Assembly: GCA_037903475.1 (NCBI GenBank)
Contig: JBAJFG010000469.1
Location: 306,723 to 370,722, forward strand
Source: Ancylostoma caninum
Taxonomy: Eukaryota; Nematoda; Chromadorea; Rhabditida; Ancylostomatidae
Length of the DNA: 64,000 bases
Direction: 5' to 3'
Positions 24,414 through 35,997 of the stretch are shown here, piece by piece. The notes beneath the pieces were generated by a model that saw only the letters and a list, made by a program, of their open reading frames with translations, was not told the DNA's origin and searched no databases. The position numbers and the translations under genes are program-made. The first letter of the stretch is position 1. Every line of letters begins with the position of its first letter.

Positions 24414-25287
24414 CAGTATTTGATCTCGTTTTCTATGCAATGTTGGTTCACGTTCCGCACATTGATGTCAATTTGCACGTGTCCTTCCGACTCCTCCGCA
24501 AATCCGTGGAAGCACCGACATCTGGAATGTGAATGGACAGTGGAATGATGTGAGGAACCTCACCTGTTTGTTGGAGCAGGGCCAGCAACAAGTCTCACTT
24601 GAAGATATGGTCCTCGTTCTTGAGCACTGCTTCAAGGTGTTTGATATAGCGAATGGCTAAGCGTAGCGTATCCACCTTTGAGATGCGTTTTTCCCTGAAA
24701 TACTGTTGAAAGTAGTAAATTCGTCTATTAATAATCTAGTATCTGCTCATTTATTGGGCTGGACTAGAAAGGAGTGGAATTTCCTGTGGAAATCACTGTG
24801 TTTGTAGAGATCCATGCAAGTGAACTCACGTGTCAGACACCGGCAGATGTCTGCGCAGCGCTTCGTAACCGTTGTTTACGCAACGCACGCGATAACGCTC
24901 TCGTTCATTGCGCTTCCATACTGAGGTACTGTAGGGCCTAAAAAGGCCTGGATAGGTGGTAAAGTTGGAACACGGTGAACCTTGTAAGTTAGGGTTTAGT
25001 GATAAAAATTTGGAATTAAAAAAATCGAAGAATTGTTTAAAAAATCGTTATGTAACTCACAGTTCATCCAGCTGATACGGCAGAGGAACACTGGCTTCGG
25101 GATCGAAGGGATCGATAATTTTTCGTTTTGGTGCTAAACATAAGAATTTTCCGCACTGTGAACGGATTTGTGCGAGAACAACAGTAAAATCAGTGAAAAA
25201 TCAGCGATAAACATTACTCTTCGGTAGGGCCTGAATTATCGGGCGGAAAATGTAGTGCGTAAAAGCTACGATCCTTTTTATACCCAT
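24413..25287 (-). CDS. hlh-6: HLH-6-like basic helix-loop-helix transcription factor (achaete-scute-type)
   Basis: Nuclear DNA-binding factor; C. elegans HLH-6 drives pharyngeal gland gene expression, and the role here is inferred from similarity. Exons in order: 25218-25287, 25061-25133, 24830-24937, 24599-24694, 24413-24521; all junctions are GT-AG with matching phases and give 151 residues. Basic region and helix 1: VWKRNERERYRVRCVNNGYE then ALRRHLP. The loop and helix 2 start in the next exon: EKRISKVDTLRLAIRYIKHL. The intron splits the bHLH domain inside the loop. The tail CRCFHGFAEESEGH resembles the C-terminus I remember for C. elegans HLH-6, which favours this over other ASCL-family members. 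The first exon is the least certain: the start Met was chosen because it alone gives the correct phase, and the C. elegans protein is longer at its N-terminus, so upstream exons may exist. Confidence 0.82.
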
Positions 25288-27108
25288 GAAAGTTGAACAT
25301 ACGGGTTCAATGGGATAAGCGAGCACGAAAGGGCTGTGCATAATTATTCCTCCAATACACGAATATTTATCCACCTGCATTTTTCATCCCAATGGGAAAA
25401 ATTAATATTTTTCCGAAAAAAAAGTAATCTGGATACGTACACGTGATAAACGAGACAGTTGTTCAGCCTCTTGAGAGGTTCACCTTCTCAAATTCATTAA
25501 GTGGTTGTTTTTAGCACTCTCCAATCCACGGGATAAAAGCCAAATAACTCAGTCTTATATTTATCATGGATTGCAATAAATACAAAAATTAAGAATAACA
25601 ACTTAATCGATGATTAGAGAATCGATTTGAGAACATTCGAACATTCATTCAAATATGCGAAGGGTGAAAGTTCAACCTCCTTGTTCGGAAATCCGAATTC
25701 TTGACCTATGCTAAGCCAGAGCAAGTCGAAAATCCAAATGATTTGTTGATTCTGATTCTAAGTGAACTGTTACTTTTTATCTACAGTTTTACTGACTTCG
25801 TGGCCTAGCTGCCTTAGGTCTGCTTCTATGTACCTAAATCTAAAGACAACACACTAAACAACATCATTGTTGCACTTAAACTTACGAAACTCATACCTAG
25901 GCGCAAGAGAGATTGAGAAGGACTAAACGCGATGTTTCGTTCAAGCTGCTACTATTGACAAGAATGATTATCAGCATCAATCACGACACTTGCTAAACGT
26001 TTTCTAGCAGTGATGTCGGACAAACGACGAGGCACAGCAGGTGTACAAATTTATGAGCTTGTGCTATAATTTGTTATGAGCGACATCACATACTCACCAC
26101 AGTTCTCGAAAATAAGAATCCACCTCATAAGAATCCATTCTGGGGTTCAGGACAGGTTAATGGGATTTGAAAGAAGATGCAAAAGAAGCGGCTACGTACA
26201 TAGAGAGTGGGACGAAACAGAAAGAATCATGGGGATTTACTTAGGTCATTGCTCCTTATGAAACTCGACCATTCAAAGATCTTCTCCTATACATTTTTTT
26301 AAATTATCATTTCTTCAATGCTGCTGCTTTTGCTGAGCAATCCTTTCGAAAATATTTTTACAGTGACGTGTACAAATTTTTAGGCTAACCTTCTAATGTG
26401 GTTTAATTATATTGGAATTACTAACCAATATACCATTTTTTGATTAATTCGAAAGTCTATGGTTGTTAGGAAAATCTCTAGTAAAAAGCTTCTTTTGGAG
26501 AGAATTCACCTGCACCTCAAAAGGAGCATGAATTAAATTGTAACACCTGGCAGAACACAAAATCCTGCCGGCTCCAGGAGTAAGAACTAAATAAATACTA
26601 CTGGTTACGCATGCATATGTAGGCGATAGGGCTGCAACTATGCTTAACCTGCAAACGAATAGTTGCTGAGAATCACATGAATAGTAATAATGTATCCAGG
26701 AATCTAGGCCTGAACGACAGTACATAGATGTCTAGTTCACTGATAAGACCGAATACGTATGTAGTGTGGTGTTTAGGCATAAGAGCCTGTTGCTTACCAC
26801 CCAAGTGGTAAGCAACAGGCCCTTATGCAGTTTTTTCCCTATCTGGGAACAGATAGCAACGTGTTTTTTTTAAGGTGTTGGTGTTCACATTCACTCCAGA
26901 GCCTTTCATGATTATTGGCAGACCACCTTTTTTGGAATAAAAAGCAAAACCCCTTGAATAAATTCTCTTACAATCTAGTATATATCATTACCTTTCACTA
27001 GTGATTTTTATTCACATCATATATCTTACCAAAATTTTTATTTGACTTTGATTCTTTTTCATTCTAATTTAATAGAAATATCCTAGTGATCTACGTAGTG
27101 AACCTTAC
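25288..27108. other. Region upstream of hlh-6 and downstream of the secreted-protein gene
   Basis: No complete exon was recognised. It should hold the 5' regulatory region of hlh-6 and the missing 3' exons of the gene at 27109-29520. A strong 52-base hairpin lies at 26777-26828. Confidence 0.4.
26777..26828. repeat. Near-perfect 24-bp stem hairpin
   Basis: GCATAAGAGCCTGTTGCTTA continues with CCAC, then a CCAA loop, then GTGGTAAGCAACAGGCCCTT and ATGC. The two 24-base arms differ at one position. No flanking duplication is obvious, and no protein or terminator context explains it. Confidence 0.8.
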
Positions 27109-29520
27109 CAGGCTGTTCACTTTTCGCTTCTGGTTTCGGAACCGAAAAAAGGCTGGCGTTGTAAAGGGTGCTCAGCGTTGGTGTGGTGATGAATGCCATG
27201 TTCTGGAAAAATCCTGCGAGATTCTCTGTTCGATACATAGACAGGATCAAAAAGTTTTCACCCTGCAGAATTTAGCAATTATCGAATGAAAGCAAAGACA
27301 AAATGTATTAGAAAATTAAGCAAAGTAAACTAAGCTGGGAGTGGCGGTATGACCTGGTTCAAAAGTGTACTATGCAACGTGTGAGCATATCACTTACCTG
27401 TGTGTCAGCCAGGTGAGCGTTCAGCTGGTATACGACTGTCAGTTTGATTGAGTGATTGCCCAACGCTGACTCCATCATCCATGTGGATACGGTAGAACTG
27501 TGCAAACAAATGCCATGCCGTATACGGGCGACGCGGTAGCGGCCGCTTGTGCACAAAGCCGCTCATGATCACACGGATAACAAGTGGAGAATATTGACAG
27601 AGTATCGAATGTTTTGATGGGGTAAATGCGGTAGAACACATGAGAAGGGTAAGCCTTAATTCATTGAGCTCTGCGCATTTTTACGCCTTTCCACATTTTC
27701 TCAAACCCTGGCTTTTTTCTCTGCTCCGGAAATTTCATAAGAAATCCACTATAGATCCTCTTATATAAATCATGGTAGTGCAACAAAATTTTCGAGAGCG
27801 CAGACGTAGGGGGGCTAACACGTGATCGCATGCGCTCGCCGTAAGACTCAGTTATAGACTGTGCCTCGCGAGGATGCGAAGCTGATGGGGCATTCGGCCG
27901 ATGTTTCGTCATAGGTGCATAGACGTAGCGGAAGTCGGGTGCATTCGGGATTTCGTGGCGGGACCACCGTCTAGCGGTCTCGAGCCCTCCAGGCGAGACA
28001 ATGTTTACAACGATTTGACGATGCGTAGCAGCAATGTACGGAGCAGAGTCGCCCCTCTGCTGGAGCTTTGTTGTTGACTTCACTCAACTTTGGAACAGTG
28101 GAGGATAATCACTTCGAAAAGAAGTGCGCATACCGTGGGGGATGTATCGAAGGATTCACTCGGTGTCCTCGCTTGGGATATGCTCCTTGCACAGCTCTCT
28201 TTGAGGTCCCTTGGGGGTTATGCAGCTTGAGGATCCGCCTGTTTAAAAAAAAACAATCAAATACACAGGATGAAGAACGCGTCATAATAAGCTGTTGTGA
28301 CGTTCTCTAAAATCAGTTGTACAACTTGTGCAGTTGATCAAACTTTCCAAGGACAGATGAGCCGGGGCCCCGTAGTTCAGAAAAACATCAGATATGTGTC
28401 CACCGATCGAGAAGGAGTCCGCCGTGGCCGAATAGTGGAAAAACGGCAGGATACGGGTCCATCGATAGAAAAAGGGTTCGCCGTGGCCCAACACTGGGAA
28501 AATGGCAGGGTACGGGTCCATCGATAGAGATTGGGTCTGCAGAGGCCCATTAACGGGGAAGTGCCTGGCAACGAGTCCACGGATGGAGATTGGGTCTGCT
28601 CTGGCCCAATACTGGAGAAAGCGCCAGGATACGGGTCCATGGATGGAGACTGGGAGCCGATTAGTGAAGAAAGCGCCGGGATAGGAGTCCCACCGATGGA
28701 TCGGGTCTGCCCTGGCGCAACAGTGGGATAAGCATCAAGATGCATGTCTGCCGATGGAGTAGGATCACGCTACGCGCTCATTCGTGTCTCAGTCGACTAC
28801 CTCCTTTTCCTCTCTGTTGGCTGTTCATAACGGATCCATAGGTGTGTAAGAAATGTGACAAAAAAGAGTAGGTATTATCAGTGCATCGGAAATTAGCTTT
28901 ACATGTAGGTGCGGGATTAAGAATTTGCGAGCAAGGCTAGGATGGCGAGAAAACTCGAAGCCCGACGTTGGCGAAGCGGCCAGACCCATGGAGTACACGC
29001 AACTCATAAGGAGAATTTCGTATTTGAGCTCAGCTAATGGTTAGTTTTGCTTTTTTGCTGATTTTTAAGCATTTCACACGTGTGAAGCTTTTGCACATAC
29101 CCCAAGTGGCTGCCCCACCCCACTTTCTAGCGTCCCGAAGGGGCGCTAGTCTTTATAATCACGCTATACCGGTAATGTTACTACATATATTACAATCCAA
29201 AACAGCTGCTAAGATTAACCAGGCTAATTAATCTCTCAAATAAACCATGCAGAAAAGCGGGGTCGTCAGTGGGCTAACAAACAAGGAGGTTAGGCGTTGA
29301 TATAGAGCGAAATTTTTGTTTTTTTAGCCTTTACGCACACTTTTCCGTTTGAATGGAAGTGTTGATGAAATTCGCAGAACAAGTGTTCCATACCAGCTAA
29401 GGGAAGATTCACGGAGGCGTTACTCACTCTTGTATTGTGCTGGGCAATAATTTCATGCGGTTTTCCGGAACCGAAAGCAAAAAATTCCGAAAGCAACGTA
29501 AACAGCAACCATTTTAGCAT
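27109..29520 (-). CDS. Unrecognised gene with N-terminal signal peptide (four exons seen, 3' end missing)
   Basis: Exons in order: 29428-29520, 29335-29396, 27398-27497, 27109-27262. All have GT-AG borders, and phases 0, 2, 0 then 1 agree across every junction. That gives 137 residues without a stop. Residues 1-19 (MLKWLLFTLLSEFFAFGSG) form a signal peptide with a hydrophobic core. Then come LVWNTCSANFINTSIQTEKC with two Cys and an NTS site, and HSIKLTVVYQLNAHLADTQ in exon 3. Exon 4 reads GENFLILSMYRTENLAGFFQ then NMAFITTPTLSTLYNASLFS. I do not recognise the family; it is probably secreted or a membrane-protein ectodomain. Exon 4 ends at GTAAGG in phase 1, so coding continues left. Intron 1 would be only 31 bases by this model, unusually short, so the first exon pair is the weakest point. 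The large second intron contains Helitron-like element B. Confidence 0.55.
27756..29149 (+). mobile_element. Helitron-like element B (1.4 kb)
   Basis: Starts TCCTCTTATATAAATCATGG after host A (27755) and ends GGGGCGCTAG before host T (29150), with the same terminal hairpin as element A. The 5' border is defined by the other copy (61835-63955, inverted), where homology stops at about the same base. The 5' half (27756-28340) matches 63290-63955 reversed; then comes a short 60-bp array (28380-28760) and the conserved 3' tail. The 5' end differs from elements A and the tandem pair, so at least two subfamilies share one 3' end. Confidence 0.8.
28380..28760 (+). repeat. Minisatellite array in element B
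   Basis: About six units of roughly 60 bases with the recurrent GATACGGGTCCATCGATAGA core, more diverged from each other than in element A. The two largest frames across it (76 and 122 codons) are repeat artefacts. Confidence 0.85.
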
Positions 29521-30770
29521 GTAGCACCTTTCCTCTTCTACTGATACTGTCAGAGACAGAATATCCTCTCAATTCCATATTTGTGAGAAGCCGCATTGCT
29601 TCGTCCTAGATTCCAACATCTGGCGACAAGCGTGTTTATGGGAAAATGTGAAAAAATTTGCACAGGACTACTTAGAACGGAGAAGTGATTGATTTAAATT
29701 GATCAACTAATCAATGGGATAAAACCTAGATGAATTCCTCTTCAAATTAGTCAGTTCAAAATTGTGGCAATCGAGTTTACGGCAATTTAGACGAGTACCC
29801 TCGAGGGCCGCCTTCATGGACTCGTCTGAACTTGCTCACAATAAACCAATACATATCCACCTTAAAGCGTCCTACCGAAGCGGAACTTCCAAACTTTCCT
29901 CGTGCTCGCTTGAGCGACGGGCAATTCTTCCAAAACAATAGATTTCACTGTTCAGAATTTCGGAACCCGACTCACACGTCACGCAGACGTGAACCGCTCC
30001 TATGGCGTTCTCCTCACATCCGGACGGTGACCCTTACATTCGGTTTCCCCTCCTGAGTTTGTTGCATTTCGGGTCGATGTTTGAGTGAGGCCAGGTCTGG
30101 CATGGCCCTACAAAATCAGCTGGTTCGCAATTCAAAGAGAGCACAGTGTCCACGGATATCTATGAAACCCAAAGACTACGAGGATTATGGGTAACTGAGC
30201 TCAATCCAGAGGCGAGTTATAGCAGCAAAACTCCTCTTGTCGAAATGGCGCTGATAATATTTTTTGATCGCCACTGTAGGTTGGCAGGCTGATGGAAGCA
30301 CAATTTCAACGAGACGCAGTAGTGAGTTGTCCATTTTCCAGACACTAACAATGTTAAAGGATCAGCACTAGGCATTGAGAGCATCAAGGAGTCTAGTCAC
30401 TTTGCTGTGAACATCTTTAACGATTTTATCATCGACCCCTCAGAGATCGCTTATTACGACAACTCGTGCACGGTTACTCTTCTTCATCATGTGCTGCGAA
30501 CTCCAACAAAACTTCTGCAGTAAGGGTTTGAAACGATCGAAACAGTTCTTCCAGCCTAAGCAATTACTAACGATGAATACTGAACCAGGGAAACTAGTAT
30601 AGAAAAAGGTTTAGAAAAAAGTATTGGGGCAGAAAATACTGCAAACGTGGGCGTAGGCGTACACAGACATTGTAGGAAGATTCGAGAGGATATGTATGAG
30701 CATGTGGAACACTTGCTCAAGCATCACAGTTTTCACTGGGAATAATACGCCATGTGGGACATCTGCAACA
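29521..30770. other. Unassigned region upstream of the signal-peptide gene
   Basis: No gene or element recognised. The promoter of the 27109-29520 gene would lie here, but no clear TATA box or trans-splice site was identified. Confidence 0.4.
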
Positions 30771-32850
30771 TATGCGATGCGGCGTAAATACAGTGTCAAA
30801 TTTGCTAATTTTGCGGAGAAGTCTTGTCTGAAATTTTGATCCCTTTCTGCTGTTATCACAACTCTACCGAATAACCTTCTAGACAGAAAATATAATATTT
30901 ATAGCTAGCACTGACTCTCCACTATTTATTGGATACGTCATCAATTTCATCCCTCGAGAATTTAAGTTTCCGTGAGTCGATAAATTTAAAATCCTGCAAT
31001 TTATACCATTTATTTTGGAAAGTTCCTTCTTTGGTAAGAGTTGGACCAAATTATAATTGGAAAGTGCAGAGTCAGCAGAATAGGAAACACAGGAAGCGGT
31101 GCCCCAACCCAGCTCCATTTGTTTATGTATACTAGGCTTCTTTACCCAAAAGACTGGTGAAATTTGCTGGGAAAATGGCTGCGGCAGTGAACAATTTTCC
31201 ATCGTATTCATTTTTTCACTTGTTTTTAAACCAATGGCGCACGTGATGGTAGCTGTGACAGTTCTACCCCGTTCGACCATTTCGAATTGCAGCATCTCTC
31301 CAGCCTTGTGGCGTGGGATCATCCAAGGCGTGATTGCTCATAAGCTCATATCCAGGCTCGAAGCGGATTGATCAGCACGTTCCTTTGGGACATATGGCGT
31401 CACTCTCGTAAAGTACGCATGTGATGTTGGTGGCTTAATCGCTCGCCAACGTGCTCCACAGCAGTTAAAAGTAGAACTTCGAAAAAAGTTGCTCTCCCAT
31501 CTGGCCTTGCAAATCCCTTGAGATATAGCTTAGAGAAATACACTCCAATAGAGTTCAGTTCACACCCCTGCTCCCATCAAATCTTGGATTGAAAACTGTT
31601 TTCGAAGAAACTCAGGACAAGACTTTCCGCCAACCTAAAACTTGTAGATAACTTTCGTTACAAGAGCTAAAAAATCAGTTGATTTTCAAGTGCATGTATT
31701 TTTAGAGCATTGCATTAGAGAATTTTTATTATATTTCAGTGCATTGCATTAGTGCATCCTTTTTTATTTACTCAAAATCCTACAAATCCGTTAGGAAACG
31801 TCCTATGGGATCTTCTCCTGCCTTCATGGTGAAGGTCAAAACAGTGGGATTAACAGCCATTGCAGCCAGCTCAAGATCCCGGGGAATTACTTCTTCGTTC
31901 TTTCTGATGAAAGGTATTACTCTCGTGGCCCCAGTGCGATATTTAGCTCATTTCTACATCTGTATGATTCTCCATTGACACATCGATTCCATGGATGACA
32001 GGGAATTTTCCACAGCATCCCTTTTTTCCACAGGGATGAGTGCACGATGCAAAACATTTCACACGGCACTCCCATCGTAGCAGACTTATTGATAAAAAAT
32101 TGACATGAACGCCTTTTCTTCCAAATTTATGCTTGATCTTCAGCAATGGTATATTTTTCCATTACTTATTCAGTGTAGCCTCAGGTATGCGGACAATATC
32201 AGAAAAACGAGCCTTAATCATTTTAGAGGTCAACTGGATCAGCAATGGATACCCTTACAACTGCAGCTGGTCTTTTAAAGAACGGAGCATGCACTGAGCA
32301 ATTCTTGCTGGTCGAATTCCCCATCACACTGAACAATAGAGCTTTGTCTCAAGGTTCTTCTTCTGCCGCCTTTGCAGGCCTGACCAAGATCTGCCTCATC
32401 CCGTGCTAATGTGCTTCCCCATAAATGTGCCATTCCTGGCTCTTTTAGCGCTCTACGTGAACGTTTTCGCCGAGCAGTTTATTTATCGACCGTGGCAGGG
32501 TTCTTTCTCACCTTTTCCTCCCGCAGTTTCACAATGCATCCATTTCTTGTGATTTTCGCCGGCTGCGGAACTGCGACAGCCATGAGGATGTATGAAGAGG
32601 ACAATCCTTCAAAGTATTACATAAAATCTCAGAATGAACGGTCCAGTAACGTTGGAAAATATGTGGTCTGGAAACAGAATTGAACGCTAAGACGTCGTGA
32701 TAAGATTGCAACTCTTTGAGATTGGAAGTAATGCGGAGGGGGGGGAGGGGGTGGCAATATTAGCGATAAGATTTGAGGTGGGAACTTTCAACGTAATAAG
32801 GGTGGAACTAACGACAAATTTTGACACGGTACTTATGCCGCAGCTACTGA
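30771..32850 (-). mobile_element. Decayed mariner-like element, copy 2 (about 2.1 kb)
   Basis: The left end reads ATGCGGCGTAAATACAGTGT and the right end, reverse-complemented, GCTGCGGCATAAGTACCGTG, matching the ends of the element at 20975-22231. The minus-strand frame 30879-31322 contains GWGTASCVSYSADSALSNYN, recognisable as the mariner block YSPDLAPSDYHLF with substitutions, so the third catalytic region survives only as a relic. Both termini have mutated. Borders are accurate to about five bases. Confidence 0.65.
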
Positions 32851-34183
32851 AAGTCCAGAAACTACTGAAGAGCCCTCCAAAGGCAGAAAATATTATTTTC
32901 AAAAAAAAAAAAAACTCTGCAGGAAAACATTTCCCCATACACAGTAAAGATTACACGCTGGGTTATCTATTCGTAGTGCGCCTGCAGCCGGTCTGTGGAA
33001 TAGGCACGACTTTTGAGATCGACTTTCCAGCCACTAGGATAGGTAAAAGTTTGCTTCATAAAGGAGATGAGTACTTCAATGAGCCGAGTACTTCAATGAG
33101 CCGAGTAGGAGATGAGTACTTCAATGAGCCGCCTCATTTTTGATGTATTCTAGCCTTCATTATTGAGAACGTCGAGTCTGGAAGAGTTAAGCATCTTTTA
33201 TTTAGATATCCCTGGAGGTTACGCCACGGGGCGTATGGTCCTTTGAGTGGATTTACAAGCGAAGAGGCCTGACAAGAACCATCGAGTCACCAAGCCAACA
33301 ACCACCAGATGCCAACGAACGATCATAAATAGTACCTAAATCGAATTTCCGTCTTAAAAAATGTTAAGGGATTGAAACTCTGAAAGAAATAAGAAGAAAG
33401 ATAAAAGTTTTCGAAACGTTCTCCAATACTGTCACTTGATCACAACTCACTGCTCAAAGGCAACGTCCGGTCAAAACCTTGCCCACCCAGGTTTTCTGCT
33501 CTGTGGAGCCCAAACCATATGTGAAGCATGTATCTCAAGTTTGAGACCTCGATATAGGCTCTATCGCCAGATATGGGACAAAACCTCCGAGGATTACGGT
33601 AGCAGTGGGAAAACCGAAAAAGCTGCGCATGTGCATACTGAACAACGATTGGGGCTCAGACAAATGCACCTAACGAACACTTCGTGAAACCTTCCCCACC
33701 CCATCAAACGGACCACTGGTTGTTTGAATATGAATTTTTTCGTACGATGCCACAACAGGCAGCATGTGGGGTGCGCCGTATAACGTCGTTCGAAAGCACG
33801 AACCCGCAAACGCAGTACTGGAATAGGTCGAAGCGTTCATTGTAGGACCTTTTCAGGGATTTTCGCATAGTTTAGTTTTCGTCCAAGGCGTCACCGTGGG
33901 CTACGAATCCAATAGAAATTGAGGGAGATGGAATTTTCCCGGACTTTGCCTCTAACCTGCACCGATTCAAAAGCGCCAACAGACCCGTAGGAACGATCTA
34001 CATAGGTTTCAAAATTTTCTGAAGGAGATGCTTCGATTCATAGAATCTTCCTTCTGTGACCATGTGTGGGATGTTCATCCCTGAGTCCCTTCCATGAATT
34101 GTTCCCTTCATCAAAATCATTCCGTGCTATTCAATTCAACGTTAATTAGTGAAAATAGTGTAACCGTATGCGGCAGGACTTAC
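32851..34183. other. Unassigned region between a mariner relic and the serpentine receptor
   Basis: Contains a small tandem repeat at 33060-33135 (GAGTACTTCAATGAGCCG three times). The last exon expected for the receptor at 34184-35879 should be here but could not be identified. Confidence 0.4.
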
Positions 34184-35879
34184 GAAGGCAGTTAGAATGA
34201 CGGCCCTCTCCTTTTCAAAGTTTCCAGTATAAAAGTAGTTAGAGCGCTTGCATACGCAAGCAACAACATAAGTAACAACCATGAATATCTCCATAAGAAG
34301 CTGAAAGCACATTAAAGCGGTATTTCCCACACTCAGTCATAGGATACCTCGTTTATCTTACCTCTAGGAGTAGACCTCTTGAGACTTTGATTTGCATTTT
34401 CATCGCTATTTCAGAGCATCCATACTTTTTGAAATGTCGACAAAGCAAACAGTAACTTGTTAGAGTAACTAATATTTCTATAGGCACGATAATCAGCTCG
34501 ATAACGAATGTGAGCGGATCGTGCTACAAAATCATCAGCATCAGGCTCCAGAAAGAAAACACATGACTAGCAGTCTGCACACAAATAGTTCCGAGCTTAT
34601 GAGACTTGATGCAAAAAATATATAGAAGGAACTCACTTCACCAAGAGAGGCGGCATAGATCCTTGAAACGACCACGCATACAGTTAGAGGGATCAAAAAC
34701 ACATACAATATAGTCACGAGTTTTGGTCTTAAACATTTTATCCTAGTGGTTCTTATCTTACACAGCGGAAGTTGCTTCATCAGCACAACAACACAAAAAA
34801 CGAATTGGGAAAGGTTGATTGGCTCTCACGTTAATAGTATGTCCGTAACAATGGGAGCTAGGAACTACAGGGTGAACTGAAAGTCTTCTACTTGTGCAAG
34901 TAGAGATGCGATAAACTAATAAGAACGAGAGAGATCTTGGAGTGTTTGACTCTCAGCAACATACGGAGATAGCGGTGGTGATTACTATACGTATGTGTCA
35001 GATGTGAGGTAGGTGGAGGCCCATTCAACCTTACGCCTGCATCAAATCTCCTTCGTCAAGTTTCCCTCTATAGAAACGCAAATATAAAGTAGTACCGAAC
35101 GTTTTAGACAACTTATTAATCTCCTCCTAGGTGTTCTGCTTGCCAGGAGGGCAATTCTTTGGTCTGGATATTGAAAATATCCGAAGAAAAACTGTGTCCA
35201 TTTATCCAACCTGATAATCAGAAGCGTCCTGTGTATATTGAATGCGATCAGAAGCGCTACTCTAACCGTACTGCTAAAAATCACTGCATATGAAAGAATT
35301 ATAAAAACATCTGTGGAGATTGGTAGGAAGGGCTGTCCGATAATGGGATATATCACACCAGTAAACATCTAAAATCATCATCTATGAAAAGCGCTACTAT
35401 TTTTTCTGCCTGCAAAAAACAACAAAAATATGTCTCAGTTGGTTAGGGTGTAATTTCTACGTAAATGTGATCATTAGGACTATCCCTTGAAATATACTGA
35501 TCTTAACGAACAAATGAGCACATTGCTATCTCACGGATCAATAGCATTCAGTTTCAGAAAAAAAACTCACCGAATTCATGAAGAATGATATTGTGAAGGA
35601 GCAACAACACATCACTGACTGAGAAACGACCAAAATCTTGTAGTGACTCAAAGTCTTGCATTTTCTAGCCAGTCTGCAGATAATGTAGCCGTGGACTAGA
35701 AGTCCACAAATAATTGAAAGCAATTCATTAGCATATTCCATCTTCACCAGTGTATAAACATAAGTCGGAAGAATTTGCGTACACATCACTGCAATCTTCC
35801 TGCAATATGTGCGCTTTGTTGGAAATCGAACATTCTGAAGAAGAGGGCGCGTCCCGAATAGAAATCGCCTGGGAACCAA
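34184..35879 (-). CDS. Nematode serpentine (7-transmembrane) chemoreceptor-type gene, last exon not found
   Basis: Plasma-membrane receptor of the nematode chemosensory GPCR superfamily; the subfamily is uncertain. Exons with firm borders: 34362-34523 (54 codons) and 34184-34300 (39 codons). Firm on one side: 35571 to about 35879 (donor GTGAGT), an exon starting at 35368 (acceptor TTTTAG), and one ending at 34637 (donor GTGAGT). Hydrophobic segments in order: LLSIICGLLVHGYIICRL (TM1), ILVVSQSVMCCCSFTISFF (TM2), a TM3 region ending NIHRTLLIIR, LVTILYVFLIPLTVCVVV (TM4), FVIELIIVPIEILVTLTSY (TM5), and LLMEIFMVVTYVVACVC (TM6). Coding should continue past the donor at 34183 into a TM7 exon that I could not find. 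The start Met may be at 35879 or at MEYANELL inside the first exon. An incomplete copy is possible. Confidence 0.65.
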
Positions 35880-35997
35880 TCGGGATTAGATAGAAGCCAC
35901 TGATCCGTTTTATATTTTGTATTTTATCGACTTATACTCATGTTGGTATTTTCGCCTCTTCGCTAGGTCTATGACATACACAAGTTTTCATATCTTA

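Noticed and set aside
28297..28745. CRISPR-like impression of regularly spaced repeats
   Set aside because: The units are directly adjacent diverged minisatellite monomers without unique spacers, in a eukaryotic genome.
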